Shown here piece after piece: positions 34,416-43,976 of a stretch of DNA of 64,000 nt. The stretch's first letter is position 1. Each line of letters opens with the position of its first letter. Location of the stretch: the NCBI GenBank assembly GCA_964475135.1, contig CAYYWL010000002.1:16336-80335 (forward strand), written 5' to 3'. Both the position numbers and the translations under genes were made by a program. The notes under the pieces are model-generated. The model saw only the letters and a list, made by a program, of their open reading frames with translations, was not told the origin of the DNA and did no database searches. The DNA is from TMED14 sp964475135. Its GTDB lineage: Bacteria > Bacteroidota > Bacteroidia > Flavobacteriales > Schleiferiaceae.

Positions 34416-36718
34416 GGACGCACCAAAAGCCCTTGGACCACGGTGGTTTGAGTTCCGAAGGGGTTGTTGATCCAGAACTGGTACAGGCCGCTCGGAACAG
34501 GATCGCCTGAGCTATCCATCGTGTCCCACACAAACTGACCTCCTGATGCATAGCCCTCAGCCACCCGGCGCCCGTCAGCTGTTGTCACCTTCACGTAGGA
34601 TTGGTCGACAAGCCCGGTCACGGTCCACAGTCCGCGAAATTCTGGTCGGTAGGGATTCGGAAACACCAGCACGCCATCAAAGCGGTCGCTGGGCTCCACA
34701 GAGGCAGAGCGCAGCGAAAAAAGTCCAAAATCGGTGGCGATATATGCGTAGCCTTGGTCGACGTCAAGGGCCAAGCCGGTAATGCGGTTGCCAGGCAGCG
34801 GACTGTTGTCGGAACGGAAGTGCGCCAACTGCGTAAGCCCGTCGGGCGAGAGCACAAACAGGCCCGCAGTCGCGGTGGCCACCCATTTGCGGTTGCCGCC
34901 GTCCACCGCAATAGCAGTGATGTCCTGGCCGGCGAGGACGGCCTGAACGCGTCCGTCGGCCTCAACTAGGAGCTGCTGGGCTTCAAAATTGCCGCCCGTA
35001 AACGCATTTTGCGGTGTGTACAGCACGGCGAGACCGTTGGCGGTTCCGACCCAAAGCTCACCGTCGCGGTCAAAGCTGAAGGCGCCGATGCTGGCGCTAG
35101 GGAGGTTGCCGTTGCCGGTTCCGGCACTCAAACTTCGGGCGGAGGCTGCGCCGCCCACCACTCGAACCGTCACCATACCGGCCGTGCGGGTCTGAATCCA
35201 AAAGTCGCCGTTTTCGGCCTTCGTGATGCGCCGTACCGCCTGCCCGTTGAGCGCGCCCACGGCGTAACCTTGCCAGGTTTCGGAACTCGGGTCGTAGCGG
35301 TGCAGCGGAACGTCCGACAAACTGTTGGTCACCCACAGGGCACCGTCTTCGCCCCAGGCGAGGCCGCCGCAGCGGACGTCGTTGGGGCCCGCGCCGTTGG
35401 CCGAGCGAAGTGATGAATTGCCGACTGTCCAGCGCCGGTAAAGGCTGTTGGCGCGGAACTCGAGCACGCCTCCGCCCCACGATGCCGCAAACCAGTGGGT
35501 CGAATCCACAGGGTCGGTAAGCACCTCGAGTAGGTCTTTGGCCCCGTCAAAGTTGGACGCGCTGCGCCATGCGGCGCCTGGGCGAGGCTGGCGGTAGAGG
35601 CCGCCGTTGAGGTAGAGGGGAGTCCACGGACCTTCGACGGCTCCGGTGAGTACGGTGGTTCCGCGAAGGGCGTCCCAGCGGACGTCAAAGGCTTCGGGTC
35701 CGGCGGGGCCGCTCAGGCTGCGGTGCTGGGCGTAGCTGGCGTTGTCAAAAAAACTAATTCCCCTGGATGGATTGGCCACCCAGCGAACCGGTTGGCCGTC
35801 TTGACCGACAAATCCGCAGGCAAGGTCGCGGGGCGCAAACCCGGAATTGCCCGAAAATCCGCCCGAAAGCACCGACTGGACTTGGCCTCCGGCGTTGAAG
35901 AGCTGCACGTCAAACGGACGCACAACGCCCCAGCGGTCCGCGCACGCGCAGATGCGTTGGGCCTCCTGACCGTCTGAAGGGGTTGCCAGGGCAGACCACC
36001 CGCCCGCCGTGCGGCGGTAGGCCTTGCCGGCCGAAACCGCGGCTAGTTCGCCGTGCGAAGCGGCCAGAGACGTTAGGACAGAGTCCGCAAAACGGCCGCG
36101 CGCCTGCCAAACCGACGGTATGTACAGAGGGTCCTGCAGCGATGCAGCGCGCAGTCCGAGTTCCGTCGCGGCAAAAATGCTGTCGCCCAAGACGGCCACA
36201 GAGGTGACGTAGGTGGGGTCGCTGTTGGTGCGCATCCGGTAGGTTCCGCGCACTGCATTCAACGACAAATCAAGCTCAACCACGCCAAAGGCAGTCGCCG
36301 CAAACACGCGGTCGGAACTCGCAAAAGCAAACTCGAGCACCTCGGTGCGGCCCTGAAACTGACCGCTGCGGGGAATGTCGTCCAGCGTCCGCACGTCGTT
36401 GGGCGTCCACCGGTCGATGCGTCCGTCGCGGTAGCCAAGCAGGGCAAAACTGCCGTCGGGGCTCGCGGCCAGACCCGAGAGACCGACGCCGCTCAAGCCC
36501 TCGACGCTGCTGTGGCCGGTGAGGACGCGGTCGGGCCACTCCAAGCTTGTGATTCCGAACTCTGAAAGCGCCAGCACGCGGTCCTGCATGACGGCCACCC
36601 GCTGGGTCGTGCGAAAGGGGGCGTGGTACTGCCACTCCGCCACCGGCGTCTGTGCTAGTGCGGCCCACGAAGCGAGCCACGCGGCCGCCGTGATCTGTAG
36701 AGTGCTTCCTCGTCCCAC
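34412..36718 (-). CDS. porZ: Type IX secretion system surface protein PorZ
   Basis: The protein is about 768 residues: a signal peptide (GRGSTLQITAAAWLASWAALAQ region), two beta-propeller domains (about 25-675; many blades with W-x-A and G-x-x-V/L motifs) and a type A C-terminal domain (VFPNPYRPEF..., SGLYQFWI). This matches PorZ, part of the T9SS attachment complex that handles A-LPS. I place the start at GTG 36718: an ATG at 36733 overlaps the -7 box CATCTTTG and gives five residues unlike a signal peptide. recO follows with a 4-bp overlap. Confidence 0.85.
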   Translation of the reverse strand: MGRGSTLQITAAAWLASWAALAQTPVAEWQYHAPFRTTQRVAVMQDRVLALSEFGITSLEWPDRVLTGHSSVEGLSGVGLSGLAASPDGSFALLGYRDGRIDRWTPNDVRTLDDIPRSGQFQGRTEVLEFAFASSDRVFAATAFGVVELDLSLNAVRGTYRMRTNSDPTYVTSVAVLGDSIFAATELGLRAASLQDPLYIPSVWQARGRFADSVLTSLAASHGELAAVSAGKAYRRTAGGWSALATPSDGQEAQRICACADRWGVVRPFDVQLFNAGGQVQSVLSGGFSGNSGFAPRDLACGFVGQDGQPVRWVANPSRGISFFDNASYAQHRSLSGPAGPEAFDVRWDALRGTTVLTGAVEGPWTPLYLNGGLYRQPRPGAAWRSASNFDGAKDLLEVLTDPVDSTHWFAASWGGGVLEFRANSLYRRWTVGNSSLRSANGAGPNDVRCGGLAWGEDGALWVTNSLSDVPLHRYDPSSETWQGYAVGALNGQAVRRITKAENGDFWIQTRTAGMVTVRVVGGAASARSLSAGTGNGNLPSASIGAFSFDRDGELWVGTANGLAVLYTPQNAFTGGNFEAQQLLVEADGRVQAVLAGQDITAIAVDGGNRKWVATATAGLFVLSPDGLTQLAHFRSDNSPLPGNRITGLALDVDQGYAYIATDFGLFSLRSASVEPSDRFDGVLVFPNPYRPEFRGLWTVTGLVDQSYVKVTTADGRRVAEGYASGGQFVWDTMDSSGDPVPSGLYQFWINNPFGTQTTVVQGLLVRP

Positions 36719-36722
36719 CTCA

Positions 36723-36730
36723 CAAAGATG
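36723..36730 (-). promoter_or_regulatory. -7 box of the porZ-recO unit
   Basis: CATCTTTG (one mismatch to TAnnTTTG) ends 4 nt before the GTG at 36718. If it is the real box, the upstream ATG cannot be the start. Confidence 0.5.
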
Positions 36731-36732
36731 CA

Positions 36733-36740
36733 TACCTTCG
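36733..36740 (+). promoter_or_regulatory. -7-like box of gldH
   Basis: TACCTTCG (one mismatch) ends 13 nt before the gldH ATG and lies back to back with the porZ box in a 35-bp divergent spacer. Confidence 0.4.
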
Positions 36741-36753
36741 CAGTATTAAACGT

Positions 36754-37233
36754 ATGAATCGCTTACTACTCACTTTGGCCACGACATCCTTGCTTGCTGC
36801 GGCGAGCGTCGGGTGCAGTCCCAGTCCGGAATTTGCTGTCGTCCGCGACATTCCCGGCGAAGCGTGGTACGCCGATTCCATGCTCGTTTTTGACGTTGAA
36901 ATCGCCGACACCACCGCGACCTACCGCGTCGAAGTGGACGTTCGGCACGCCGGCACCTACGCCTACCGCAATCTTTATGTGGGCCGCGACGTGCTGAATA
37001 AGGGCGGAACCGTGTACCGCGACACCGCCGAGTTCCAGCTTGCAAGCCCCGAAGGTCAGTGGATCGGCGACGGAATCACTGGGCTCAAAACCGTCACCCT
37101 GCCCTACCGAAGTGAGGGCTTGCGCTTTCCGAAGCCCGACACCTACCGCTTTCGCCTTCAGCACCTCATGCGCGACGAGCCCTTGAATGGCATCCATTCG
37201 GTGGCCCTAAAATTGTACCGCGAAGCACCTTAA
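36754..37233 (+). CDS. gldH: Gliding motility lipoprotein GldH
   Basis: This 159-residue lipoprotein has Cys21 in SVGC. The family pattern is clear: AWYADSMLVFDVEIADT, TYAYRNLYV, YRDTAEFQLASPEGQWIGDG and RLQHLMRDEPLNGIHSVAL. GldH is needed for gliding and for T9SS function in Flavobacterium; presence here does not prove motility. pbp1A follows after 11 bp, as in relatives. Confidence 0.9.
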   Translation: MNRLLLTLATTSLLAAASVGCSPSPEFAVVRDIPGEAWYADSMLVFDVEIADTTATYRVEVDVRHAGTYAYRNLYVGRDVLNKGGTVYRDTAEFQLASPEGQWIGDGITGLKTVTLPYRSEGLRFPKPDTYRFRLQHLMRDEPLNGIHSVALKLYREAP

Positions 37234-37244
37234 GCACCCCAGAA

Positions 37245-39533
37245 ATGGCTAAACAATCTGAACCGGATTTTCGTCCCTTGGTACGTTGGTTCTGGTACGC
37301 CGTCGTGGGCGGGCCGACCGCTCTTGTCCTCTTACTCCTTCTCACGTGGGCGGGACTATTCGGCAGCCTCCCTTCAACCGAAGAAATCGCCAACCCCAAG
37401 AGCTACCTCGCCACTGAAATTATCACTTCAGACAACCGCCAGCTCGGGACCTTTTTTACCGAAAACCGCGTCCATGCGGACTTCAACGAGTTGCCTCCGC
37501 ACTTGGTGCAGGCGCTCATTGCTACCGAGGATGAGCGCTTTTACAACCACGGCGGAATCGACTTTCGCTCACTCGCTCGGGCAGTGGTCAAACTGGGAAG
37601 CGACGGCGGCGGATCCACCATCACCCAGCAGCTCGCCAAACAAATGTTCCACGAGCCCGCCGGAGGCTTGGGCCGCATCTTTCAAAAGCTCAAAGAATGG
37701 ATCATCGCCATGCAGCTCGAGTCGCGCTACTCCAAGGACGAGCTCATTGCGATGTACTTCAACCAGTTTGACTTTCTCTACCAAGGCGTCGGAATCCACA
37801 ACGCCGCCAACGTTTACTTTGGTAAAACCCCCGACGAGTTGACCATCGAAGAATCCGCTATGCTCGTGGGAATGTGCAAAAACCCTTGGGTGTACAATCC
37901 TGCTCGTGAGGGACGTGAAGAATCCGCGCTCAATCGACGCAATACCGTCCTCAGCCAAATGGAACGAAGCGGATACCTAACTGAAGAGGCCGCAGACTCC
38001 CTTAAGGCGATTCCCATTACCCTTGATTTTACCCCGGGTGGCCACGACAAGGGCCTTGCTCCGTACCTGCGCGAACACATCCGCCAGTTTATGAAAGAGT
38101 GGGTACAAACCCACCGCAAGCCAGACGGATCTGAGTACAACCTCTACACCGACGGCCTCAAAATCTACACAACAATTGACAGCCGTATGCAGCGGGCCGC
38201 CGAAGAGGCCATGGAACAGCACCTTACGCAGCTTCAAAAAGCGTTTTTCAAGCAAATTAAGGGGCGCGCCGCTGGGCCCTTCTACTTTCAAGGTGTGAGT
38301 TCGGTGGCTGGCGCGAACCAAATTCTCACTAAGGCCATGAAGCAGACCCGTCGCTGGGAAAACCTTCGCGCCGAAGGCCTCAGCGAGTCCGAAGCCACCG
38401 CAGCCTTCAAAAAGCCCGTCGAAATGAAAATCTTCGCCTGGGGCGGAGACCGCGATACCGTGCTCAGTCCCTGGGACTCCATCAAGTACATGAAGTCCAT
38501 CTACCAGGCGGGCCTTCTGAGCGTCGAGCCTCAAACTGGCTTCATCAAGGCATGGGTTGGCGGGGTCGACTTCCGTCACTTCAAGTACGACGCGGTCCGT
38601 CAGGGCCGTCGCCAAGTGGGTTCGACGTTTAAACCGTTTGTGTACGCCGCGGCAATTGCCGACAAAAAGTACTCGCCGTGCATGCAGGTCCCCAACATCC
38701 AAACCTGTATCGAGGCGGGCCAGTACGGACTCGCCGAGACCTGGTGCCCGAGCAATTCCGACGACAAGTACGGCGGCGTGCTCACCCTCAAGCAGGCGCT
38801 CGCGGGCTCGGTCAACACCGTCACCACCTACCTGATGAAGCAGATCGGCCCAGCTCCGGTGGTGCAGCTCGCGAAGAACCTCGGCGTGACCTCTGACATC
38901 CCCGTCGTTCCGTCGATTGCCCTCGGAACCGTCGACATGAGCATTTATGAGCTCGTCGGAGCCTACACCGCCTTCGGCAACCAAGGCCTCTACACCGAGC
39001 CCATCGTCATCTTGCGCATCGAGGACGCCAACGGCGTCGTGCTTGACGAGTTCAGCCCCGCTTCGCGCGAGGTCTTCAGCCCCGAGGTTGCCTACACCAT
39101 GGTCAACCTTCTTCAGGGCGTTACCCAGGGCGGAACCGGCGCACGCCTTCGCTACGCCGGTGGCGGCTATCCCGACGGCGTGGCCACGGGCTTCCCGTAC
39201 TCGTTTGACATGCCGATCGCAGGTAAAACGGGAACCACGCAAAACAACTCCGACGGCTGGTTTGTCGGAATGGTTCCGAACCTCGTCACCGGTGTGTGGG
39301 CCGGCTGCCAAGATCGATCTGCCCACTTTGGGTCCACCGCATACGGCCAAGGTGCAAGCACCTCACTTCCGATTTGGGCCCTTTACATGCGCCGTCTGTA
39401 CGCCGACCCAAAAATCGGTGTTCGCCGCGACGGATTCGATGCCCCATCCACCCCGATGACCATCCCCCTCAACTGCGGCGACTTCTTCAGTGACCAGGCT
39501 GAGGCGCGCGAGGAGGGGTCGGAATTCAATTAG
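37245..39533 (+). CDS. Bifunctional penicillin-binding protein 1A
   Basis: The 762-residue inner-membrane protein has an N-terminal transmembrane helix (about 15-38). The GT51 transglycosylase domain has Glu95 in ATEDERFYNHGG and GSTITQQLAKQ. The transpeptidase domain carries S460TFK, S-V-N in AGSVNTV and K661TGT. It polymerises and crosslinks peptidoglycan. Length is normal for class A PBPs of the phylum. A repeat-rich spacer follows. Confidence 0.95.
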   Translation: MAKQSEPDFRPLVRWFWYAVVGGPTALVLLLLLTWAGLFGSLPSTEEIANPKSYLATEIITSDNRQLGTFFTENRVHADFNELPPHLVQALIATEDERFYNHGGIDFRSLARAVVKLGSDGGGSTITQQLAKQMFHEPAGGLGRIFQKLKEWIIAMQLESRYSKDELIAMYFNQFDFLYQGVGIHNAANVYFGKTPDELTIEESAMLVGMCKNPWVYNPAREGREESALNRRNTVLSQMERSGYLTEEAADSLKAIPITLDFTPGGHDKGLAPYLREHIRQFMKEWVQTHRKPDGSEYNLYTDGLKIYTTIDSRMQRAAEEAMEQHLTQLQKAFFKQIKGRAAGPFYFQGVSSVAGANQILTKAMKQTRRWENLRAEGLSESEATAAFKKPVEMKIFAWGGDRDTVLSPWDSIKYMKSIYQAGLLSVEPQTGFIKAWVGGVDFRHFKYDAVRQGRRQVGSTFKPFVYAAAIADKKYSPCMQVPNIQTCIEAGQYGLAETWCPSNSDDKYGGVLTLKQALAGSVNTVTTYLMKQIGPAPVVQLAKNLGVTSDIPVVPSIALGTVDMSIYELVGAYTAFGNQGLYTEPIVILRIEDANGVVLDEFSPASREVFSPEVAYTMVNLLQGVTQGGTGARLRYAGGGYPDGVATGFPYSFDMPIAGKTGTTQNNSDGWFVGMVPNLVTGVWAGCQDRSAHFGSTAYGQGASTSLPIWALYMRRLYADPKIGVRRDGFDAPSTPMTIPLNCGDFFSDQAEAREEGSEFN

Positions 39534-39540
39534 CGTACTT

Positions 39541-39706
39541 AGCAAGGCTGGCTGAGATTGGCTCGTTGGCTTTTGCCCTTCGGGCCGTTTCTTGTTCCTT
39601 GCTTCTAGCGCACGAGCGAAAAAGTAAAATCCGGTTAATTCCGAATGCTTCGCGGCTTCGCCGCAGCAAGCAACCAGTTACTAATTACCAGTTACTAGTG
39701 CGAAGC
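39541..39706. repeat. Composite intergenic repeat, copy F (reverse orientation)
   Basis: Read on the minus strand: TAACTGG/CTAGTAA strings, GCGGC-GAA-GCCGC, a 30-bp core (39619-39648) identical in reverse complement to 41181-41210, a T tract, CGGCCCGAAGGGC, and 17-nt units. With copy G it brackets the CoA-transferase pair as inverted repeats. Confidence 0.8.
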
Positions 39707-39711
39707 GCCCT

Positions 39712-39719
39712 TAACTTTA
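39712..39719 (+). promoter_or_regulatory. -7-like box of the CoA-transferase operon
   Basis: TAACTTTA (one mismatch) ends 4 nt before the ATG of subunit A. Confidence 0.45.
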
Positions 39720-39723
39720 AGGC

Positions 39724-40434
39724 ATGATTCGCAAAGTTGTCGCCAACACCGACGTGGCCCTTCACGGGATCGCAGACGGCATGACCCTCATGGTGGGCGG
39801 GTTTGGCCTCTGTGGCATTCCCGAAAACCTCATCGCGGCCCTTCGCCAGCGCGGAACCCGCAACCTCACCTGCATCTCTAACAACGCGGGGGTCGATGGG
39901 TTTGGGTTGGGCTTGCTGCTTGAAACGCGTCAAATCCGCAAAATGATTAGCTCCTACGTGGGCGAAAACGATGAGTTTGAGCGCCAAATGCTGTCGGGTG
40001 AACTTGAGGTGGAACTGATTCCGCAGGGAACCCTCGCCGAGCGCTGCCGGGCGGCGGGCGCTGGAATTCCGGCATTCTACACACCCGCGGGCTTCGGAAC
40101 CGAAGTCGCCGAAGGCAAAGAAATCCGCATGTTTGGCGGTAAACCCCACCTGCTGGAGCACGCGTTTGACGCCGACTTCGCACTGGTTAAGGCCTGGAAG
40201 GGCGACGAGGCCGGCAACCTCATTTTTAAGGGGACCGCGCGCAACTTCAACCCCATGATGGCCATGGCCGGACGCATCACGGTGGCCGAGGTCGAAGAGC
40301 TCGTGCCTGCGGGGACACTCGACCCCAATGCCATCCACGTTCCGGGCATTTTTGTGCACCGCATCGTGCAAGGCACCCACTACGAGAAGCGCATTGAGCA
40401 GCGCACCGTCCGTCCCAAAACCCCCACGACCTAA
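39724..40434 (+). CDS. scoA: 3-oxoacid CoA-transferase subunit A
   Basis: This 236-residue alpha subunit of a family I CoA transferase shows the signature VGGFGLCGIPENL and the loop NNAGVDGFGLG. With subunit B, 4 bp downstream, it would move CoA from succinyl-CoA to acetoacetate (or a related 3-oxoacid such as 3-oxoadipate). A link to the phenylacetate genes 6 kb away is possible but unproven, since the paa route ends in a thiolase, not a CoA transferase. Confidence 0.9.
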   Translation: MIRKVVANTDVALHGIADGMTLMVGGFGLCGIPENLIAALRQRGTRNLTCISNNAGVDGFGLGLLLETRQIRKMISSYVGENDEFERQMLSGELEVELIPQGTLAERCRAAGAGIPAFYTPAGFGTEVAEGKEIRMFGGKPHLLEHAFDADFALVKAWKGDEAGNLIFKGTARNFNPMMAMAGRITVAEVEELVPAGTLDPNAIHVPGIFVHRIVQGTHYEKRIEQRTVRPKTPTT

Positions 40435-40437
40435 GCC

Positions 40438-41097
40438 ATGGCACTTGACAAAAACGGAATCGCACGCCGCATCGCCCAAGAGCTGCGCAACGGCTGGTAC
40501 GTGAATTTGGGCATCGGAATCCCGACCCTGGTCGCCAACTACATTCCCGACGGAATCGACGTCGAGTTCCAGTCCGAAAACGGCATCCTCGGCATGGGCC
40601 CCTTCCCTTTTGCGGGCGAAGAGGACGCCGACCTCATCAACGCCGGAAAGCAAACCATCACCGCGCTTCCCGGGGCCTCCCTGTTTGACAGCGCCACCTC
40701 CTTTGGCATGATCCGCGCCCGCAAGGTGCAGCTCACGGTCCTCGGAGCCATGGAAGTATCCGACCGCGGCGACATCGCCAACTGGAAAATTCCGGGCCGA
40801 ATGGTCAAAGGCATGGGCGGAGCCATGGACCTCGTCGCCAGCGCCGAACGCATCATCGTCGCAATGCAGCACAGCAACCGCGAGGGCGAATCCAAGCTCT
40901 TAAGCGCGTGCACCCTTCCCCTCACCGGAGTCGGATGCGTCAAAAAAGTCGTCACCGACCTCGCCGTCCTCGACATTGATCCTGAACGCGGATTCATCCT
41001 CCGCGAGCGCGCCCCCGGCGTCAGCGTCGACGAAATCATCGCCAAAACCGCCGGCCGCCTGGTCGTCGAGGGCGAAATTCCTGAAATGCTCCTTTAG
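40438..41097 (+). CDS. scoB: 3-oxoacid CoA-transferase subunit B
   Basis: The 219-residue beta subunit carries the catalytic glutamate in QSENGILGMGP (Glu47), which forms the enzyme-CoA thioester. Other family sequences are NLGIGIPT and GAMEVSDRGDIANW. The stop is followed directly by 17-nt repeat units. Confidence 0.92.
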   Translation: MALDKNGIARRIAQELRNGWYVNLGIGIPTLVANYIPDGIDVEFQSENGILGMGPFPFAGEEDADLINAGKQTITALPGASLFDSATSFGMIRARKVQLTVLGAMEVSDRGDIANWKIPGRMVKGMGGAMDLVASAERIIVAMQHSNREGESKLLSACTLPLTGVGCVKKVVTDLAVLDIDPERGFILRERAPGVSVDEIIAKTAGRLVVEGEIPEMLL

Positions 41098-41345
41098 CGA
41101 GGTTGGCGAGGTTAGCTCGTTGGCTCGCACGTAACTGGTAACTAGTTGCTAGTGATCCCGAAACCGCGAAGCGTCTCTAGGCATTCGGAATTAACCGGAT
41201 TTTACTTTTTTTGTAGTGCGCTCAACTCATAAAGCGCTCGAATTCAACGTATTGCCATTTTCTGCCGCGCAGCAGCTTTAGCTGCGAAGCAGCCCTAGCA
41301 CCGAAGGTGTCCTAGCGCTGAGGGCCAAAGGACCGAAGCGCCAAA
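41097..41345. repeat. Composite intergenic repeat, copy G
   Basis: In order: 17-nt units (41097-41125), TAACTGGTAACTAG strings (41131-41155), the core GCATTCGGAATTAACCGG (30 bp shared with copy F, 41181-41210) plus T tract, then mini-hairpins GCTGC-GAA-GCAGC (41281-41293) and CACC-GAA-GGTG (41299-41309) separated by CCTAG. It occupies the convergent spacer between scoB and the ABC gene. Confidence 0.85.
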
Positions 41346-41356
41346 AACCAACAGGA

Positions 41357-42820
41357 CTAAAGAACCATCGTCCGATCACTCATGTAGCGCACCACTCGTG
41401 CGTCATGGCTGATGAACAGGTAGCTAAAGCGAAAGCGATCCTTGAGGTCGTTCAATAGGTTCAGGACTTGAGCTTGGACGCTTACGTCAAGGGCAGCGAC
41501 GGACTCGTCGCAGATCAGAAACTTGGGTTCGAGGGCAAGGGCGCGGGCGATTCCGATTCGCTGGCGCTGGCCACCCGAAAATTCGTGGGGGTACTTGAGC
41601 GCTGACTCTGGCGAGAGGCCCACGGCCGCGAGCAGTTCAGACACCCGGGCTTGGCGGCCCGCGGAGTCCCCCGCAAGGCCGTGCACGCGCAAGGGCTCTT
41701 CGAGCAGGTCGCCCACGCGCATCCGGGGCGGAAGGCTCGAGAAAGGATCTTGAAAAATGTACTGGATCTCACGGGCGTAGGCTCGGCGCTGCCCGCGTGA
41801 AAGCTGGTCGATGCGCGTCCCGCGGTAGGTGATTTCGCCTCCGTCGGGCTGCTCGAGGCCCACAAGGCAGCGTGCGATTGTTGACTTTCCAGAGCCGGAG
41901 GCTCCGACCAACCCCAAGGTTTCACCCTCGTGAACCACAAAATCGACACCGTGCAGAATGGGCGTGCCTTTAAACGACTTGCGCAGACCGCGCACAGACA
42001 AGATCTCGGTTCCGGCCTCAAAAACCGGACGCTCGGCCGTCTCGGGCGCAATTCCGTCCAAAAAATCCTGAACGGTCGGCAAGCGCATCGGCTTGCCCTG
42101 CTCGGGCGGACGCGACGCCAGCAACCCCTGAGTGTAGGGCTGCTTCGGGTGGCTCATGACCTCGTCGAGCGAACCCGACTCCACCACCTTGCCCTGCCTC
42201 AGCACAATCACGTGGTCGGCGACGTGCGCGACCGCTTCCCAGTCGTGGCTGATGAAGAGCATCGCCATTCCACGCTCACGCTGCAAATCGCGCAGCAAAT
42301 CGAGGATTTCGAAGGCCACCGAATGGTCAAGGGCGGTCGTGGGCTCGTCGCAAATCAACAGCTCGGGATCCATGGCCATCGCCATGGCGATCATCACGCG
42401 CTGGCGCTGGCCCCCCGACAGCTGGTGGGGGTACTTCCTCATTGCGGATTCGGGCTCCGGAACCTGCACCCGACGCAGCTCCTCGAGTGCGCGTTCACGT
42501 GCCTCCTCAGGCTTGAGACCCAATGCGGATTCGGCGGCCTCCGCGACCTGGCGCCCGATGCGCATCGTCGGATTGAGAGCCGACATGGGCTCTTGAAAAA
42601 CCATGGCCTTGCGGGGCATTCCGTCTGATAGCGTCGTCCAAGACGCCGTTAACCCCTTGGGCAGCAAGCCCATCAAGGTCAGTGCCGTCAGCGACTTACC
42701 CGAACCGGACTCTCCCACGAGGGCCACACACTGGCCGGGGTAGAGGTCGAGACTGAGGCCGCAAAGCAGGTCCCGGTCCGCGGTCGCTACACTGAGGCCC
42801 GACCCGTGCAATTCGATCAT
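41357..42820 (-). CDS. Tandem ABC transporter ATPase (peptide/nickel type, DppDF fusion)
   Basis: This 487-residue protein has two complete ATPase domains. Walker A sequences are GESGSGKS (36-43) and GASGSGKST (306-314), ABC signatures LSGGQ (134-138) and FSGGQ (414-418), Walker B LLICDEP and FLICDES. It resembles GsiA/YejF, which energise oligopeptide or glutathione import. No permease or binding-protein gene is next to it, so partners must be encoded elsewhere. The ATG overlaps the serine hydrolase stop. Confidence 0.9.
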   Translation of the reverse strand: MIELHGSGLSVATADRDLLCGLSLDLYPGQCVALVGESGSGKSLTALTLMGLLPKGLTASWTTLSDGMPRKAMVFQEPMSALNPTMRIGRQVAEAAESALGLKPEEARERALEELRRVQVPEPESAMRKYPHQLSGGQRQRVMIAMAMAMDPELLICDEPTTALDHSVAFEILDLLRDLQRERGMAMLFISHDWEAVAHVADHVIVLRQGKVVESGSLDEVMSHPKQPYTQGLLASRPPEQGKPMRLPTVQDFLDGIAPETAERPVFEAGTEILSVRGLRKSFKGTPILHGVDFVVHEGETLGLVGASGSGKSTIARCLVGLEQPDGGEITYRGTRIDQLSRGQRRAYAREIQYIFQDPFSSLPPRMRVGDLLEEPLRVHGLAGDSAGRQARVSELLAAVGLSPESALKYPHEFSGGQRQRIGIARALALEPKFLICDESVAALDVSVQAQVLNLLNDLKDRFRFSYLFISHDARVVRYMSDRTMVL

Positions 42821-43956
42821 TTCCAGGCGTATTCGTCCGCCAAGGCGCGAAAGGGAACCGGTTCCCAGGAGCCCTTAGGGCGTTCGCCTTCGGTGCGGCC
42901 GAGGCGCACCACGACGCGTCCGGTCTCAGGAAACGCAATGATCCACTGACCCAAGTGGCCGCGAAGCGCCACGTAGCGACGTGCAGGAGCCTTTCCGGCA
43001 GGGTCCGCAGACTCGCCGAGCCAAAAACTCTGGCCGTAAAAGCTAGCGGTCTTTGGGGCGGTTGCCACTGCAACCCATGCGCTGTCAAGCAGCGGCCGGT
43101 CGTTCCAGCGGCCGTTGTGCACCAGCAAATGTCCGAGTCGTGCGTAGTCGCGCGCTGTCGAGTTAAAGCAGCAAAATGCCAAGGCTTCGCCTTGGCCGTC
43201 GACGTGCCACGACGCATCCGATTCCGCACCCAACGGAACCCACAGTTTGCGCGACGCGTAGGCCGGGAGCGACTCGCCCACCGCCTTCTCGAGGCAAACG
43301 CTCAAGAGCGTCGTCGCCGCCGACTGGTATTCGTAGCGCAGGCCAACGGAATCGCCCACCTCAGACTCGAGGATCAAGGCCATTTGGTCGTCGCCGTAGT
43401 ACAGCTTCGCAGTTTGTCCGAACGGATCGTAGTAGTTCTCGGTCCAGTCCAGGTCCGCGTGCATCGCACTCAAGTCGCGTAGTGTAAGCCGCTCGGATCC
43501 AGGGCCGTGCAAGCCGGGGACGTAGGTCTTTGCCTTGGCTTCCCAGCTCGGAATCTTGCCCTCTTGAATGGCAAGCTGCACGAGCATCGTGACGATGGAC
43601 TTGGACATCGAAAACGAATTCACCTTGGAATTCGACTCAAAATCACTGTAGTAGGCCTCGTAGCGCAACGTGTCGCGGTCAAACACGAGCAGTGCGCCCG
43701 TTTGGCTGGCGTCGAGCAGCAACTGGGTGTCGTCGCTCGGAAGCATCGCGCTGTCGATCGCCACCGGCCAGGCCAGGGGCTGCGGAGCGGCCGGAATCTT
43801 TTCGGTATCAAAGTAGGCGGCGTCAAAGGGATCCGACGTCGTCCGACCCTGCAAGTACGTGGCGTATATCCCTTTAAAGAGGTATCCGTACCACGAAAAA
43901 TAAACGAGTAGACTCAGGACCCCGAGGGCCACTGCCACAGACAGAATGCGTTTCAT
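42817..43956 (-). CDS. Membrane-anchored serine hydrolase (beta-lactamase family)
   Basis: This protein of 379 residues has an N-terminal hydrophobic anchor (KRILSVAVALGVLSLLVYFSWYGYLF region) and a penicillin-binding fold: nucleophile S-x-x-K in SMSK (116-119), tyrosine in YEYQSA, and a late HLGQW segment. It probably acts on peptides or amino-acid esters in the periplasm; substrate unknown. It is unrelated at the C terminus to the T9SS-exported hydrolase at 12780. An ATG at 43965 would add three residues. Confidence 0.82.
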   Translation of the reverse strand: MKRILSVAVALGVLSLLVYFSWYGYLFKGIYATYLQGRTTSDPFDAAYFDTEKIPAAPQPLAWPVAIDSAMLPSDDTQLLLDASQTGALLVFDRDTLRYEAYYSDFESNSKVNSFSMSKSIVTMLVQLAIQEGKIPSWEAKAKTYVPGLHGPGSERLTLRDLSAMHADLDWTENYYDPFGQTAKLYYGDDQMALILESEVGDSVGLRYEYQSAATTLLSVCLEKAVGESLPAYASRKLWVPLGAESDASWHVDGQGEALAFCCFNSTARDYARLGHLLVHNGRWNDRPLLDSAWVAVATAPKTASFYGQSFWLGESADPAGKAPARRYVALRGHLGQWIIAFPETGRVVVRLGRTEGERPKGSWEPVPFRALADEYAWK

Positions 43957-43976
43957 GCGGTGCAAGTTAGGAGAAT

